NCBI RefSeq assembly: GCF_902463975.1
Contig: NZ_CABQHJ010000011.1
Span: 3,378-67,377, forward strand
Length of the DNA: 64,000 nt
Direction: 5' to 3'
Origin: Phascolarctobacterium_A sp902463975
Lineage (GTDB): Bacteria; Bacillota; Negativicutes; Acidaminococcales; Acidaminococcaceae
Of the stretch, positions 33,805 through 42,199 are shown one piece after another. Position numbers and translations under genes: made by a program. The notes beneath the pieces are model-generated. The model did not search any database. It worked only from the letters and a program-made list of their open reading frames with translations, and was not told the DNA's origin. The stretch's first letter is position 1. Each line of letters opens with the position of its first letter.

Positions 33805-34731
33805 ATGGAAATAGCTTTACAGTTTGTTTTATTGGCTTTAGGCTTTGTGATGCTCGGTAAAGGTGCGGATTGGTTTGTAGAGGGCGCTGCAGGTATTGCC
33901 ATGCGCTTCGGCATTCCGCAGCTGGTAATCGGTCTGACAATCGTGGCGATGGGCACGAGCGCACCGGAGGCAGCGGTAAGTATCGCTGCTGCAGTTAAGG
34001 GTAATGCGGATATTACTATCGGTAATATCGTAGGCAGTAATATTCTTAACATACTTGTTATTTTAGGCCTTGCGGCTTCTATTGTGCCGATTGCGGTAGC
34101 GCGTTCTACCGTACGCATCGAAATCCCCTTCATGATCGGTGTTACCGCACTGCTGTTTTATCAGGGACGCGACGGCAGCATCAGTCTGGCGGACGGCGGC
34201 GTGCTCATGGTAGCGTTTGCCGCATATATGATGTATCTGTACACCATGGCGATGAAGAGCAATGTCGACAGTGATCTGGAGGAGCCCGGCCTGCCGCTGG
34301 GACGCTGCCTGTTGGGTGCAGTTGGCGGTCTGGCGCTGATTATTGCGGGCAGTAATGTAACCGTAGGCGCAGCAACCTCTATTGCAACCTATGCAGGACT
34401 CAGCGAGCGTTTTATCGGCCTGACGATTGTGGCTTTGGGCACCTCGCTGCCGGAGCTGTTCACCTCTGTAGCGGCGGCACGCCGCGGTAATGCGGATATT
34501 GCGATAGGCAATATCGTCGGCAGCAACATCTTTAATATTCTTTTCGTAGTAGGCTTATCCTCGCTGATTATCGACATTCCCTTCTCATCTGCCTTCAACT
34601 TTGATACTTATGTAGCGCTTGGTGCGGCAGTGCTTCTGTGGCTGTGTGTGCTGCGTACACAGAAGCTGCAGCGTTGGGCAGGTGCGCTGATGCTGGTGTG
34701 CTATGCGGCGTATTTGGGATATATTTTGTAA
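33805..34731 (+). CDS. Calcium/sodium antiporter family (CaCA, YrbG-like), Mn2+-regulated
   Basis: A 308-residue inner-membrane exchanger made of two inverted halves, each with the alpha repeat: GTSAPEAAVSIAAAVKGN with GNIVGSNILN, and GTSLPELFTSVAAARRGN with GNIVGSNIFN. The family exports Ca2+ against Na+ or H+. The manganese riboswitch upstream makes Mn2+ (perhaps with Ca2+) export the likely physiological task here. ATG 33805 follows AAGGAGG by 8 bases; the longer frame from 33754 reads through the riboswitch terminator and is not the start. Confidence 0.93.
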   Translation: MEIALQFVLLALGFVMLGKGADWFVEGAAGIAMRFGIPQLVIGLTIVAMGTSAPEAAVSIAAAVKGNADITIGNIVGSNILNILVILGLAASIVPIAVARSTVRIEIPFMIGVTALLFYQGRDGSISLADGGVLMVAFAAYMMYLYTMAMKSNVDSDLEEPGLPLGRCLLGAVGGLALIIAGSNVTVGAATSIATYAGLSERFIGLTIVALGTSLPELFTSVAAARRGNADIAIGNIVGSNIFNILFVVGLSSLIIDIPFSSAFNFDTYVALGAAVLLWLCVLRTQKLQRWAGALMLVCYAAYLGYIL

Positions 34732-34799
34732 GCATTAAGTAAAGTTAAGATTTTTACAGCTAAATAATATGTCATTAGGAATTATCAGAAAAAATATGA

Positions 34800-34833
34800 T
34801 ATAATATGTAAGTAACGAATGTTTTTTACTTAC
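34800..34833 (+). promoter_or_regulatory. -10 box and inverted repeat before the giant ATPase operon
   Basis: TATAAT (34800-34805) without an obvious -35, followed at once by GTAAGTA (34808-34814) and TACTTAC (34827-34833), a perfect 7-bp inverted repeat with a 12-base loop. The repeat covers the expected transcription start, so it could be an operator or a 5' hairpin. Confidence 0.5.
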
Positions 34834-34874
34834 GTAGTTCTCTTATTATATTTAATGGCGAAGGAGTTTTGTTT

Positions 34875-37800
34875 ATGGTTAAACAGGAATTAACAAAAGA
34901 TGCGCTCGCTAAGCTGGAAAATCTTCGAAGGCAGTTTGCTGATTTTCAGCAAAACTGCTCGAAGCTATTAGAGAGTATCCAAAATGACAAATTTTTTGAC
35001 AGTAAAATAGCAGCTGGTGTGCAAAGCTCATTGGCAAACATAACAACAATTCAAAGTCAGCTGGGAATTATATACCAGGATTTGGCGCTTGGTTCCTTGC
35101 CGCATAAGCTCACTGAGGCTACTGAGAATATCAGCAACCTGCAGCATGAATTGTCTTTAAAGGCTGATCTTATTGATGCTGTTGATTTCTTTAAGGCTTT
35201 ACACTGCAATGTAGCAGAAATCGAAGCGATTCTTGCTGCACAAAAGGAAGCTCTAAAGGATATTTGTATAGAAAGTCTGCCTGTTGCACAAGCGAAGGAG
35301 CAGCTGCAGAAGTTTGTTGAATTTAAACAGTTTTATGATGGGAAGAAGTGCTTGTTAACCAACGTATCCATTCAATTCGGTTATGAGTTAATTTATAATC
35401 TGATTGAGAATAAAGCTGGTTATTATACTGAGACTATAGTTGCAGCAGCAGAGGATAAGCCTGAACCTTCTACCAATATAGTATTAGCAGATGAGGTTAA
35501 GACTGCTACCAGCGAAGTGATAGTAGCAGCAAAAGTTGAGAACAAAGCTGATGCAGTAGCAGAAGCAGAAGCAAAGGTTGAACCTGTTGTTGATGAAGTG
35601 GCAGAGGATAAGCCTGAGCCTTCTGCAAATGAAGTAGTGGCACATGATGTTAACCATGCTACCAACGAAGCGATAGTAGCAGCAACAGTTGAGGACAAAG
35701 CTGATACAGTAACAGAAGCAAAGGTTGAACCTGTTGCTGATGAAGTGGCAGAGAATAAGACTGAGCCTTTTGCAAATGAAGCCAAAGGTGACGATAAAGA
35801 CGGCAACATAGATAATGCTTTTGAAGACGAACCAGCCTTTATTATGCCAACTGCACCCATACCCAGGGAAATCTTTTCGTCTGTTACCATAGAACCGGAA
35901 ATAAGCAGGGCTGCTGATAAAGAGAATAAAACGATGACAGCGTCTATTGCTGCTAGAGAAAGAAAAAAATTACTGCAAATAGGTTGTCTATTAGAAGGAT
36001 TAGTTGAATTTAATGCTAATGCATTGGTAAATGCAAAATGGCTGCTTGCGTCAAGTGGCAGAATTCCCAAGAAAACAGACGCGGACTCCTTAGGTACTTA
36101 CACTTTTGCTCTTGATAATTGCAAAAAATACGGTTATGCGGTTAAGTATGACTGTGGCAATGGCAGATGCTTTTATACGATAACTCCCAGGGGCTCAAAA
36201 GCCTTCAGCTATATAGCAAAAAGAGATCCTAGGGCGGTAGCTATCCAGCAACATTTTATTGACAGAATGAATCAGGTTAACCATTTGGTAGACCTGAAGG
36301 CATTTGACCTGATGCTCTTGTACATGAGCTTTGCCGATATTATCAGATGCTTGTCTGTTGAAAGTGGTGTGCAGGTACTTGGTGATTCGTTTGATCATGA
36401 TGGTAAATTCTGGCTTGGCGCATGTACTATAAAAAAAGCCAAAAGTAAAGTATCTGCCTTGGTGATTGCATTCAATTTAGCTAATGAGGTTGATGTAGTA
36501 CGCTTCTATAAGGGTTTGATGGAGCTTAAGGCTACGTGGCAAAATGCTGCCTCTGTAATTTTTATTGCCTTTGGGGAAGCCTGCGTAAAAGGATTAGGCT
36601 CCTGGCTTGCTGAAGCTATGGGCGATGATTTTACTGCTAAGGCTAAGTATTATTACACATTAGACAAGGAACAATTATGCTCCTATGATGATGATCATGT
36701 AATTACTGAATTTGATGAGCTTGCAGAAGCTGCTGCTAATGTTATTGCCAGTGATGAACAAAGTGCAGAAAGCAAGTCGGAAAAGATAGTTGCAGGCGAT
36801 GATGCTGCCAAAGCGCAGACAGACGAGACAGTTACAGGCAGTGATGCTACTGAGGCACAAGCAGGCGAGACAGTTGCAAGCAGTGATGCTGCCGAAGCGC
36901 AGACAGGCGAGACAGTTACAGGCAGTGATGCTGCTGAAGCGCAGGCAGACGAGACAGTTACAGGCAGTGATGCTGCTGAAGCGCAGGCAGACGAGACTAT
37001 TGCATGTAGTGATGAAATTCAGAAGTTGGAAACAGAAGATAAGTCTGCATTGTCAGTTGAAGCCGAAGCTGCTTTAGAGCCTGCAATAGCACCAGCTATT
37101 GCAGAAAAAGAAAAGGATTCAGTAATTGATAAAACTGCAGCAGACGCAACTGAAACTGTTGCAAGCGACACAAATAAAAAACAGACTGGAAGTGCAGCAG
37201 ATGATTTTGTTCTTCATCCGTTGACACAGCAGGAAAAGGAAGAGTATTATGCAACATATAAAAAAATACTCATGACCGGAAAAACCTACTGCGCGTGTGC
37301 CTATCTCAAAAGATTAGCTGAGCTTGATGCTTCATTTAAGGATGAATACCTGCAATTGGCATATGCAGTAAACGATCCGCTTGCTGCCTGCACCTACAAT
37401 TCTGATCAGATAGCAAATACCTACCTGGCTGATGGCTACGAGCATAACAGCTATTATCTTGCAGCAGCTATTCTGCGTAATTTCTACTCTAACCAATGCT
37501 TGTACGATTATGCAATTGATTCGATGATGGATTCCTTTGCTGAGGATAAGCTTTTGGCAAGCAATGACAAGCTTAAGCATCTTATCGATATTCTGCGCAT
37601 GTTCAAAAAAGAACATCATTGCGGTATGGGTAAATTTGCTGATTATAAGAAAAGCGACATTGCAGCGCTGAAAGCCAAGCTGGATATTTTCGCCAAAAGG
37701 GCTATGGAGCAGAGTAAACTTGCTTCCGAGCAATCCTATAATGTAGCCATTACTAATGCCAGATTTGGCAAAACGCTGGAGTATCTCTTTAGAGGAAACA

Positions 37801-40800
37801 GCGATTTAGCCAGCTTCCTGGATATGATTGCCGAAAAGGAGAAGGATGAAGCTGCCATAGAGCTTATGAAGCAGTATCTGCAGGAGCATTTCATTAAGGA
37901 AAATGCCCCCGTAGCAGTAGAAAACATCAATAGTAATAAAATTGATGAGCTTATTGATATTGCCTGGGATGTTGCCGGTAATCTGATAAGAAATAAAAAG
38001 AAAACCTCTAAGCTGGTAAGCGGACCGCGTGTTAATCTGCGCCATCGTCTGGAGGAAATTGGCAAGCTGATTAGTGAATATCTGGTAACAGTTGAGCAAA
38101 TCAATAATGCTGATGAGGATGACAAGGCTTACCCGGCTTATCAAAAGGCGTATAAGACAACCTCCAGACTGTTCCAGGAAATTATTGCAGAGTACGAAGC
38201 GGAAGCAAAGCAGGCAGATAAGGATTATGGCTATAAGCTTGTGCTTATTCAGACCTTGAAAGAGATTTATGCCAAAATGAAGGGCTATAACCCTGAATTT
38301 ACAGGCAAGTATTTTTATCTGCCCTTCTTAGGTGATTCTCACGTTCTGCTTAATGCAAACTATCAGCCTGAATATCGTGACATAAAAGAATTGCCAGCTA
38401 TGGGTACTTTGGCGCGTATTGAAAAGCACGCCTTTGAGGGCGGTGATATGTCAGTAGATTTGCAGGTGCGTCTTAAAGGCATTATGGAGAAGGATACTGA
38501 TATTGTACAGAGTATCATCTCCGATGATAATTATGGCAGTCTGCGCCTGCTTACTGGTTATATCAATGATCAGCAGCCTGGCTTTGAAGCCGAATTTATG
38601 AAGAATTTTAGGGTTGCAATGGCTTTGGACTTTGCCAAAAAACAGGCGAAGAAGGAATTTGAGGATTTTTCTGATGAGCTTGCATTGTTCCAAAGCTATG
38701 GACAAATTGATAATACAGAGGAAAACAAAAAGGAAATAATTCTTCAGACTGCAGGACTGCTTTATGAGGCAGCACAGGAGGATGACAATTACGGCTTCTT
38801 CGAAAAGGTATTGGTTGAATTTAAAAATAAAATTCAAAGAGATGCTGTTGTTCAGGGTGATGCCCTGAAGCAAAATCTGGAGAATTTCCTGCTGGCACAT
38901 CAGGAGCTCAAGGAAAACGAAGCTGCCAATAAGCTTATTGAACGCATCAGACAGTGCATTGACAGTCAAAAGTATTCTTCGGCAGAAGAGCTGCTTAATC
39001 GCCTTGAAAATGATGATTATGAAAGCCTGCAGGAGCTGGAGATGAAGGATTATCTGCAGGATTTTCTGAATCATTATAATAACTATATCAAGAGTGTAGC
39101 AAACAATGATAAAACGCTGCGCGCTCAGGTAAAACCGTACAGAACTGCCAATAAGGATACGAGAGCTGCTGAACGCCTACTGAATGCCTGGCCGAAAGGC
39201 AACAATGATATCAGACCGGATGAACTGCTCAGTTCACTAGGCTTTAAGCTGGCAAGTGTAGACAAAATGGATAAAGTTGACGGCAAATTCCCAAGTTTTT
39301 TTGTTAAGCTGCAAAAAGCTTTGGGTGGACGTGTCAATAATTACAATTATCCTGTACCGGCCTTTGGCTCTTTGGGTGAGACGGATGGCTTTAGAATAGT
39401 TTATATCTTTGGCGCATATGATGCTGAAAGACTAGTAGAGATTTTCAACAATATAGGTGATGAAAAGCATACGCTTATCATTCTTGATTATGCCTTGAAG
39501 GAGAGTGCTAGAAGAAGATTGGCACTGCTGGTCAAAGGAAAGGCAAATTGCAAAATTTTTGCAGTGCTTGACCGTGTTGTCCTGAAATATCTTTATGACA
39601 ATTATTCCGAGCAGACGATTACCAAGCAGCTGCTGCATATCATCATGCCGTTTGCTTATTATCAGCCTTATGTTGCTGATTCTTCCAAGCCAATGCCATC
39701 AGAGCTTTTCATCGGCCGTAAGGAAGAATTGAAAAAGATTAAGGATGTCAACGGTGTAAATATTGTTTATGGTGGCCGTCAGCTTGGTAAATCTGCTCTG
39801 CTTATGAAGGCTAAAAAGGATATTGATAAGAATGAATCTGGTGACCGTGCTGTTTATATCGATATTAAGGGCCGTAATTATAGCGAAACTGCTTTGAAAA
39901 TCAGTGAGGAGCTTGTTATTGCAGATATCCTGGAAAAGAAGGAGATTACAAGTGATTGGCGCGAGCTTGCTATGAGTATCAGAATGCGTCTGAAGGATGA
40001 AGATAAGCCGATTCACTACTTCCTGTTATTGCTTGATGAAGCAGATGCTTTCCTCGATAGCTGTAAAGACGTACAGTATAAGCCTTTTGATGCTTTAAAG
40101 GATATTCAGGCTGTGGGAGAAGGACGTTTTAAGTTTGTTGTTGCCGGCTTGCGTGATGTTCTGAGATTTGAGCATGAGGCTGCGCTGAATGATAATTCTG
40201 TTTTACCGCAGCTCAGCAGCATGACAGTTAAGCCCTTTAAGTATGCAGAGGCTAAGGAGCTGTTGGAATATCCCTTGTCCTATCTTGGCTTCAGGTTCCG
40301 CGATGATGTGGAAACAGATACCCTGGTTTCTGCAATTCTCAGTCATACCAACTCTTTCCCAGGCATGCTGCAGCTTTACTGTACTAAGCTTATTGAGGCT
40401 ATGAAAAATGGCTATGCCGGCTACAAGGAAGCAGGTACGCCGCCGTATTATGTTTCAGAGGATCATATCAAGAAGGTGCTGGGCGAGGATAATCTGCAGG
40501 AGGAGATTCGTCAGAAGTTCTTTATTACTCTGACTGTAGGCAGTGATAATTATTATCTGCTTATAGCAATGATTACTGCATATCTGTATAAGAATGATGA
40601 GGGAATCTGCGTTACTCCTAATGATGTCCTGACATTTGCCAAGGACTTTGAAATCAAGGATATTGCAGCTCTGAGCCCGGAAAAGGTGGCAGCCTTGATG
40701 GAGGAAATGCGCGAGCTTAATGTTTTGCAGCATAATGGTGAGCATGGTTATCGCTTCACACATTTCAGCTTCTTCCAGATGATGGGAACCAAGGCATATT

Positions 40801-40844
40801 TGGAGCAGGAGCTGGAAAAATATATGGGGGATAGCGATGAATAA
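34875..40844 (+). CDS. Giant multidomain protein with C-terminal STAND/AAA-like ATPase
   Basis: 1989 residues, no signal peptide or membrane segment. Order: helical coiled coil (1-190); acidic repeats of about 50 residues (192-307); a winged-helix-like domain plus a mixed fold (about 356-600: RERKKLLQIGCLLEGL, GRCFYTITPRGSKAF); five 14-residue repeats (641-710); a long helical region (about 780-1590); an ATPase with FIGRKEEL (1612 on), Walker A GGRQLGKS (Lys1639), Walker B YFLLLLDEAD (Asp1721) and VVAGLRDVLRF; a winged-helix-like end. I do not recognise the full-length family. The ATPase resembles STAND/Orc-like switches. It overlaps the next gene by 8 bases. AT-richer than neighbours. Start ATG 34875, 8 bases after AAGGAG. 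Confidence 0.85.
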   Translation: MVKQELTKDALAKLENLRRQFADFQQNCSKLLESIQNDKFFDSKIAAGVQSSLANITTIQSQLGIIYQDLALGSLPHKLTEATENISNLQHELSLKADLIDAVDFFKALHCNVAEIEAILAAQKEALKDICIESLPVAQAKEQLQKFVEFKQFYDGKKCLLTNVSIQFGYELIYNLIENKAGYYTETIVAAAEDKPEPSTNIVLADEVKTATSEVIVAAKVENKADAVAEAEAKVEPVVDEVAEDKPEPSANEVVAHDVNHATNEAIVAATVEDKADTVTEAKVEPVADEVAENKTEPFANEAKGDDKDGNIDNAFEDEPAFIMPTAPIPREIFSSVTIEPEISRAADKENKTMTASIAARERKKLLQIGCLLEGLVEFNANALVNAKWLLASSGRIPKKTDADSLGTYTFALDNCKKYGYAVKYDCGNGRCFYTITPRGSKAFSYIAKRDPRAVAIQQHFIDRMNQVNHLVDLKAFDLMLLYMSFADIIRCLSVESGVQVLGDSFDHDGKFWLGACTIKKAKSKVSALVIAFNLANEVDVVRFYKGLMELKATWQNAASVIFIAFGEACVKGLGSWLAEAMGDDFTAKAKYYYTLDKEQLCSYDDDHVITEFDELAEAAANVIASDEQSAESKSEKIVAGDDAAKAQTDETVTGSDATEAQAGETVASSDAAEAQTGETVTGSDAAEAQADETVTGSDAAEAQADETIACSDEIQKLETEDKSALSVEAEAALEPAIAPAIAEKEKDSVIDKTAADATETVASDTNKKQTGSAADDFVLHPLTQQEKEEYYATYKKILMTGKTYCACAYLKRLAELDASFKDEYLQLAYAVNDPLAACTYNSDQIANTYLADGYEHNSYYLAAAILRNFYSNQCLYDYAIDSMMDSFAEDKLLASNDKLKHLIDILRMFKKEHHCGMGKFADYKKSDIAALKAKLDIFAKRAMEQSKLASEQSYNVAITNARFGKTLEYLFRGNSDLASFLDMIAEKEKDEAAIELMKQYLQEHFIKENAPVAVENINSNKIDELIDIAWDVAGNLIRNKKKTSKLVSGPRVNLRHRLEEIGKLISEYLVTVEQINNADEDDKAYPAYQKAYKTTSRLFQEIIAEYEAEAKQADKDYGYKLVLIQTLKEIYAKMKGYNPEFTGKYFYLPFLGDSHVLLNANYQPEYRDIKELPAMGTLARIEKHAFEGGDMSVDLQVRLKGIMEKDTDIVQSIISDDNYGSLRLLTGYINDQQPGFEAEFMKNFRVAMALDFAKKQAKKEFEDFSDELALFQSYGQIDNTEENKKEIILQTAGLLYEAAQEDDNYGFFEKVLVEFKNKIQRDAVVQGDALKQNLENFLLAHQELKENEAANKLIERIRQCIDSQKYSSAEELLNRLENDDYESLQELEMKDYLQDFLNHYNNYIKSVANNDKTLRAQVKPYRTANKDTRAAERLLNAWPKGNNDIRPDELLSSLGFKLASVDKMDKVDGKFPSFFVKLQKALGGRVNNYNYPVPAFGSLGETDGFRIVYIFGAYDAERLVEIFNNIGDEKHTLIILDYALKESARRRLALLVKGKANCKIFAVLDRVVLKYLYDNYSEQTITKQLLHIIMPFAYYQPYVADSSKPMPSELFIGRKEELKKIKDVNGVNIVYGGRQLGKSALLMKAKKDIDKNESGDRAVYIDIKGRNYSETALKISEELVIADILEKKEITSDWRELAMSIRMRLKDEDKPIHYFLLLLDEADAFLDSCKDVQYKPFDALKDIQAVGEGRFKFVVAGLRDVLRFEHEAALNDNSVLPQLSSMTVKPFKYAEAKELLEYPLSYLGFRFRDDVETDTLVSAILSHTNSFPGMLQLYCTKLIEAMKNGYAGYKEAGTPPYYVSEDHIKKVLGEDNLQEEIRQKFFITLTVGSDNYYLLIAMITAYLYKNDEGICVTPNDVLTFAKDFEIKDIAALSPEKVAALMEEMRELNVLQHNGEHGYRFTHFSFFQMMGTKAYLEQELEKYMGDSDE
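35448..35795 (+). repeat. Imperfect tandem repeat of about 150 bp inside the giant ATPase gene
   Basis: Units begin at 35448, 35601 and 35748 (periods 153 and 147 bp, in frame), each coding AEDKPEPS or AENKTEPF followed by an acidic Ala/Val/Glu stretch and KVEPVxDEV. The third unit is partial. Confidence 0.85.
36795..37004 (+). repeat. Five tandem 42-bp repeats inside the giant ATPase gene
   Basis: Five in-frame 42-bp units start at 36795, 36837, 36879, 36921 and 36963, each coding 14 residues close to GSDAAEAQADETVT. The last two are nearly identical at the DNA level, suggesting recent duplication and possible copy-number change. Confidence 0.9.
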
Positions 40845-41913
40845 CTTATGGTGGAAAGAAATAAGTGGTGCGCGGAGAATAATTGACTTCATTTTCAAGG
40901 CTGTAGAAAACGAGAAAAATGTTATCCTGAAATTTTCCCCTTCGACACCCTGGGTTGATGATTTTCGCGAGGTTCTTTCGGAAAAAATCGAAATAGAGTT
41001 AACGGAACAGGAATTAAAGCAAATCAATTATTCTGAAGCTGATGTCGGAGATTATATGTTGCAAAATTTTTGCCGTGAAGCGGTGCGCGTGTATTGGCGT
41101 CCGCCAGAAACTGTTGGCGCGTTTTTAGGGAAATGCGAGGATTTGACGTTAAATGACAAGATTCTCTGGGTAAATGTACAGGATAAAAAACAGCTTGAGG
41201 ATTGGCTGAGCTTTATCAGCGAATACGATAAGGCTTCTGGCAAAGAAAGCAGGAAAGCTGTATTTTTGCTGGAAATTGATGATTCAGTTGAGAATTTGCC
41301 TGAGAAAAAGTATTTTGAAGTATACAATATCGGCGACGAAATTCCCGAATATGTCAGGTATACCTACGCATCAGTTTTAGCTTCAGAGGCTGATATCAAG
41401 GATTCACTGGTTATGTATTTGTCCCAGCTTGCTACCTCGTGCTGCAATGACATTGAGCTTATCCCGTTATGCATAAATGAACAGCGTCGCTTTATGGAAA
41501 ATCCTTATGATACTATGGTGCAGCTTGTTGCAGACAATTGCCGTAGTGATGGCAGTGATTTTGTTTTAGCAGAAGACCGCAGCAGAATCGATTATTTTGT
41601 CTGGCAGGCACAGCTCAAAATTCTGTTCCCCAGCATTGAACGTTATAGAGTTTATCTTATTCAAAAGATGAGCAAGCAGATTAAGGATAAGCTTCAGTTT
41701 CCCTATAAAACCAACTTCGGTGACCTTGATTTGCCGGAAGAGCTGGAGCTGAAGGATTTGACTTATGCAATAGGCAATGGGCGCTTGTTGATGGATGATT
41801 CAAAGGAATATAATCGTCTGGAAAGGTTCCGGGAGTATCGCAACAGTCTAGCGCACGGCAAGCCGTTGAGCTTTGAAGATGTCAAGTTCCTTCTCGGTAA
41901 CGTTATGGGTTAA
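40837..41913 (+). CDS. Partner of the giant ATPase; protein with C-terminal HEPN-like RNxxAH motif
   Basis: 358 residues, soluble. The N-terminal half looks like a P-loop-like alpha/beta fold without Walker A: GARRIIDFIF, NVILKFSPSTPW, ILWVNV, AVFLLEID, FEVYNI. The C-terminal part is helical and ends REYRNSLAHGKPL; Arg335-N-S-L-A-His340 fits the Rx4H signature of HEPN ribonucleases found in many immunity and toxin-antitoxin systems. Start ATG 40837 lies in the ATGAATAA overlap with the giant ATPase gene, so the two are translated together. No homologue recognised; effector function is inferred from the motif and the pairing. Confidence 0.82.
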   Translation: MNNLWWKEISGARRIIDFIFKAVENEKNVILKFSPSTPWVDDFREVLSEKIEIELTEQELKQINYSEADVGDYMLQNFCREAVRVYWRPPETVGAFLGKCEDLTLNDKILWVNVQDKKQLEDWLSFISEYDKASGKESRKAVFLLEIDDSVENLPEKKYFEVYNIGDEIPEYVRYTYASVLASEADIKDSLVMYLSQLATSCCNDIELIPLCINEQRRFMENPYDTMVQLVADNCRSDGSDFVLAEDRSRIDYFVWQAQLKILFPSIERYRVYLIQKMSKQIKDKLQFPYKTNFGDLDLPEELELKDLTYAIGNGRLLMDDSKEYNRLERFREYRNSLAHGKPLSFEDVKFLLGNVMG

Positions 41914-42058
41914 AGCAGAGTTCATGACATGATGGAGAAGGGTGCCTACAGGCTTATGTAGGTGGTTGCAATCACGCTTTATTATCACACCTGATTTGTA
42001 AGCAAGCATTATAATGTAAAAAATTTAACATTTACCCTCTGCAAGCAGTAAAAATCTC

Positions 42059-42087
42059 TTGCCTGCTTGCGGAATTTATGGTAAAAT
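42059..42087 (+). promoter_or_regulatory. Promoter of rpsB-tsf
   Basis: TTGCCT (42059-42064), 17-base spacer, TAAAAT (42082-42087). The 41914-42058 interval before it shows no gene. Confidence 0.65.
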
Positions 42088-42109
42088 ATTTTGGTGTAAA
42101 AATAACACA

Positions 42110-42190
42110 CGCAGGAAAATTCATCTGTTGCTACGTTTTGCCGCGTAGAGAAGAATTATAACCCATTCCTGCGGAGGAAAAAACAGGAGG
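42110..42190 (+). promoter_or_regulatory. Structured rpsB leader, possible S2 autoregulatory element
   Basis: CGCAGGAA (42110-42117) pairs perfectly with TTCCTGCG (42166-42173), enclosing an inner hairpin CTACG/CGTAG (42131-42135, 42144-42148). The closing strand is followed by two purine-rich ribosome sites, the functional one being AGGAGG at 42185-42190. A ribosomal-protein leader that S2 could bind is the natural reading; the class is not assigned. Confidence 0.5.
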
Positions 42191-42199
42191 AAACAAAAA

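Noticed and set aside
36795..37004. Possible CRISPR array
   Set aside because: The units are contiguous, in frame and coding, without unique spacers. No CRISPR array or cas gene is seen anywhere in the window.
36790..37077. 95-codon frame with repeated RRQTRQLQAVMLL units
   Set aside because: It is the shifted frame of the five 42-bp repeats of the giant ATPase gene, not a separate repeat protein.
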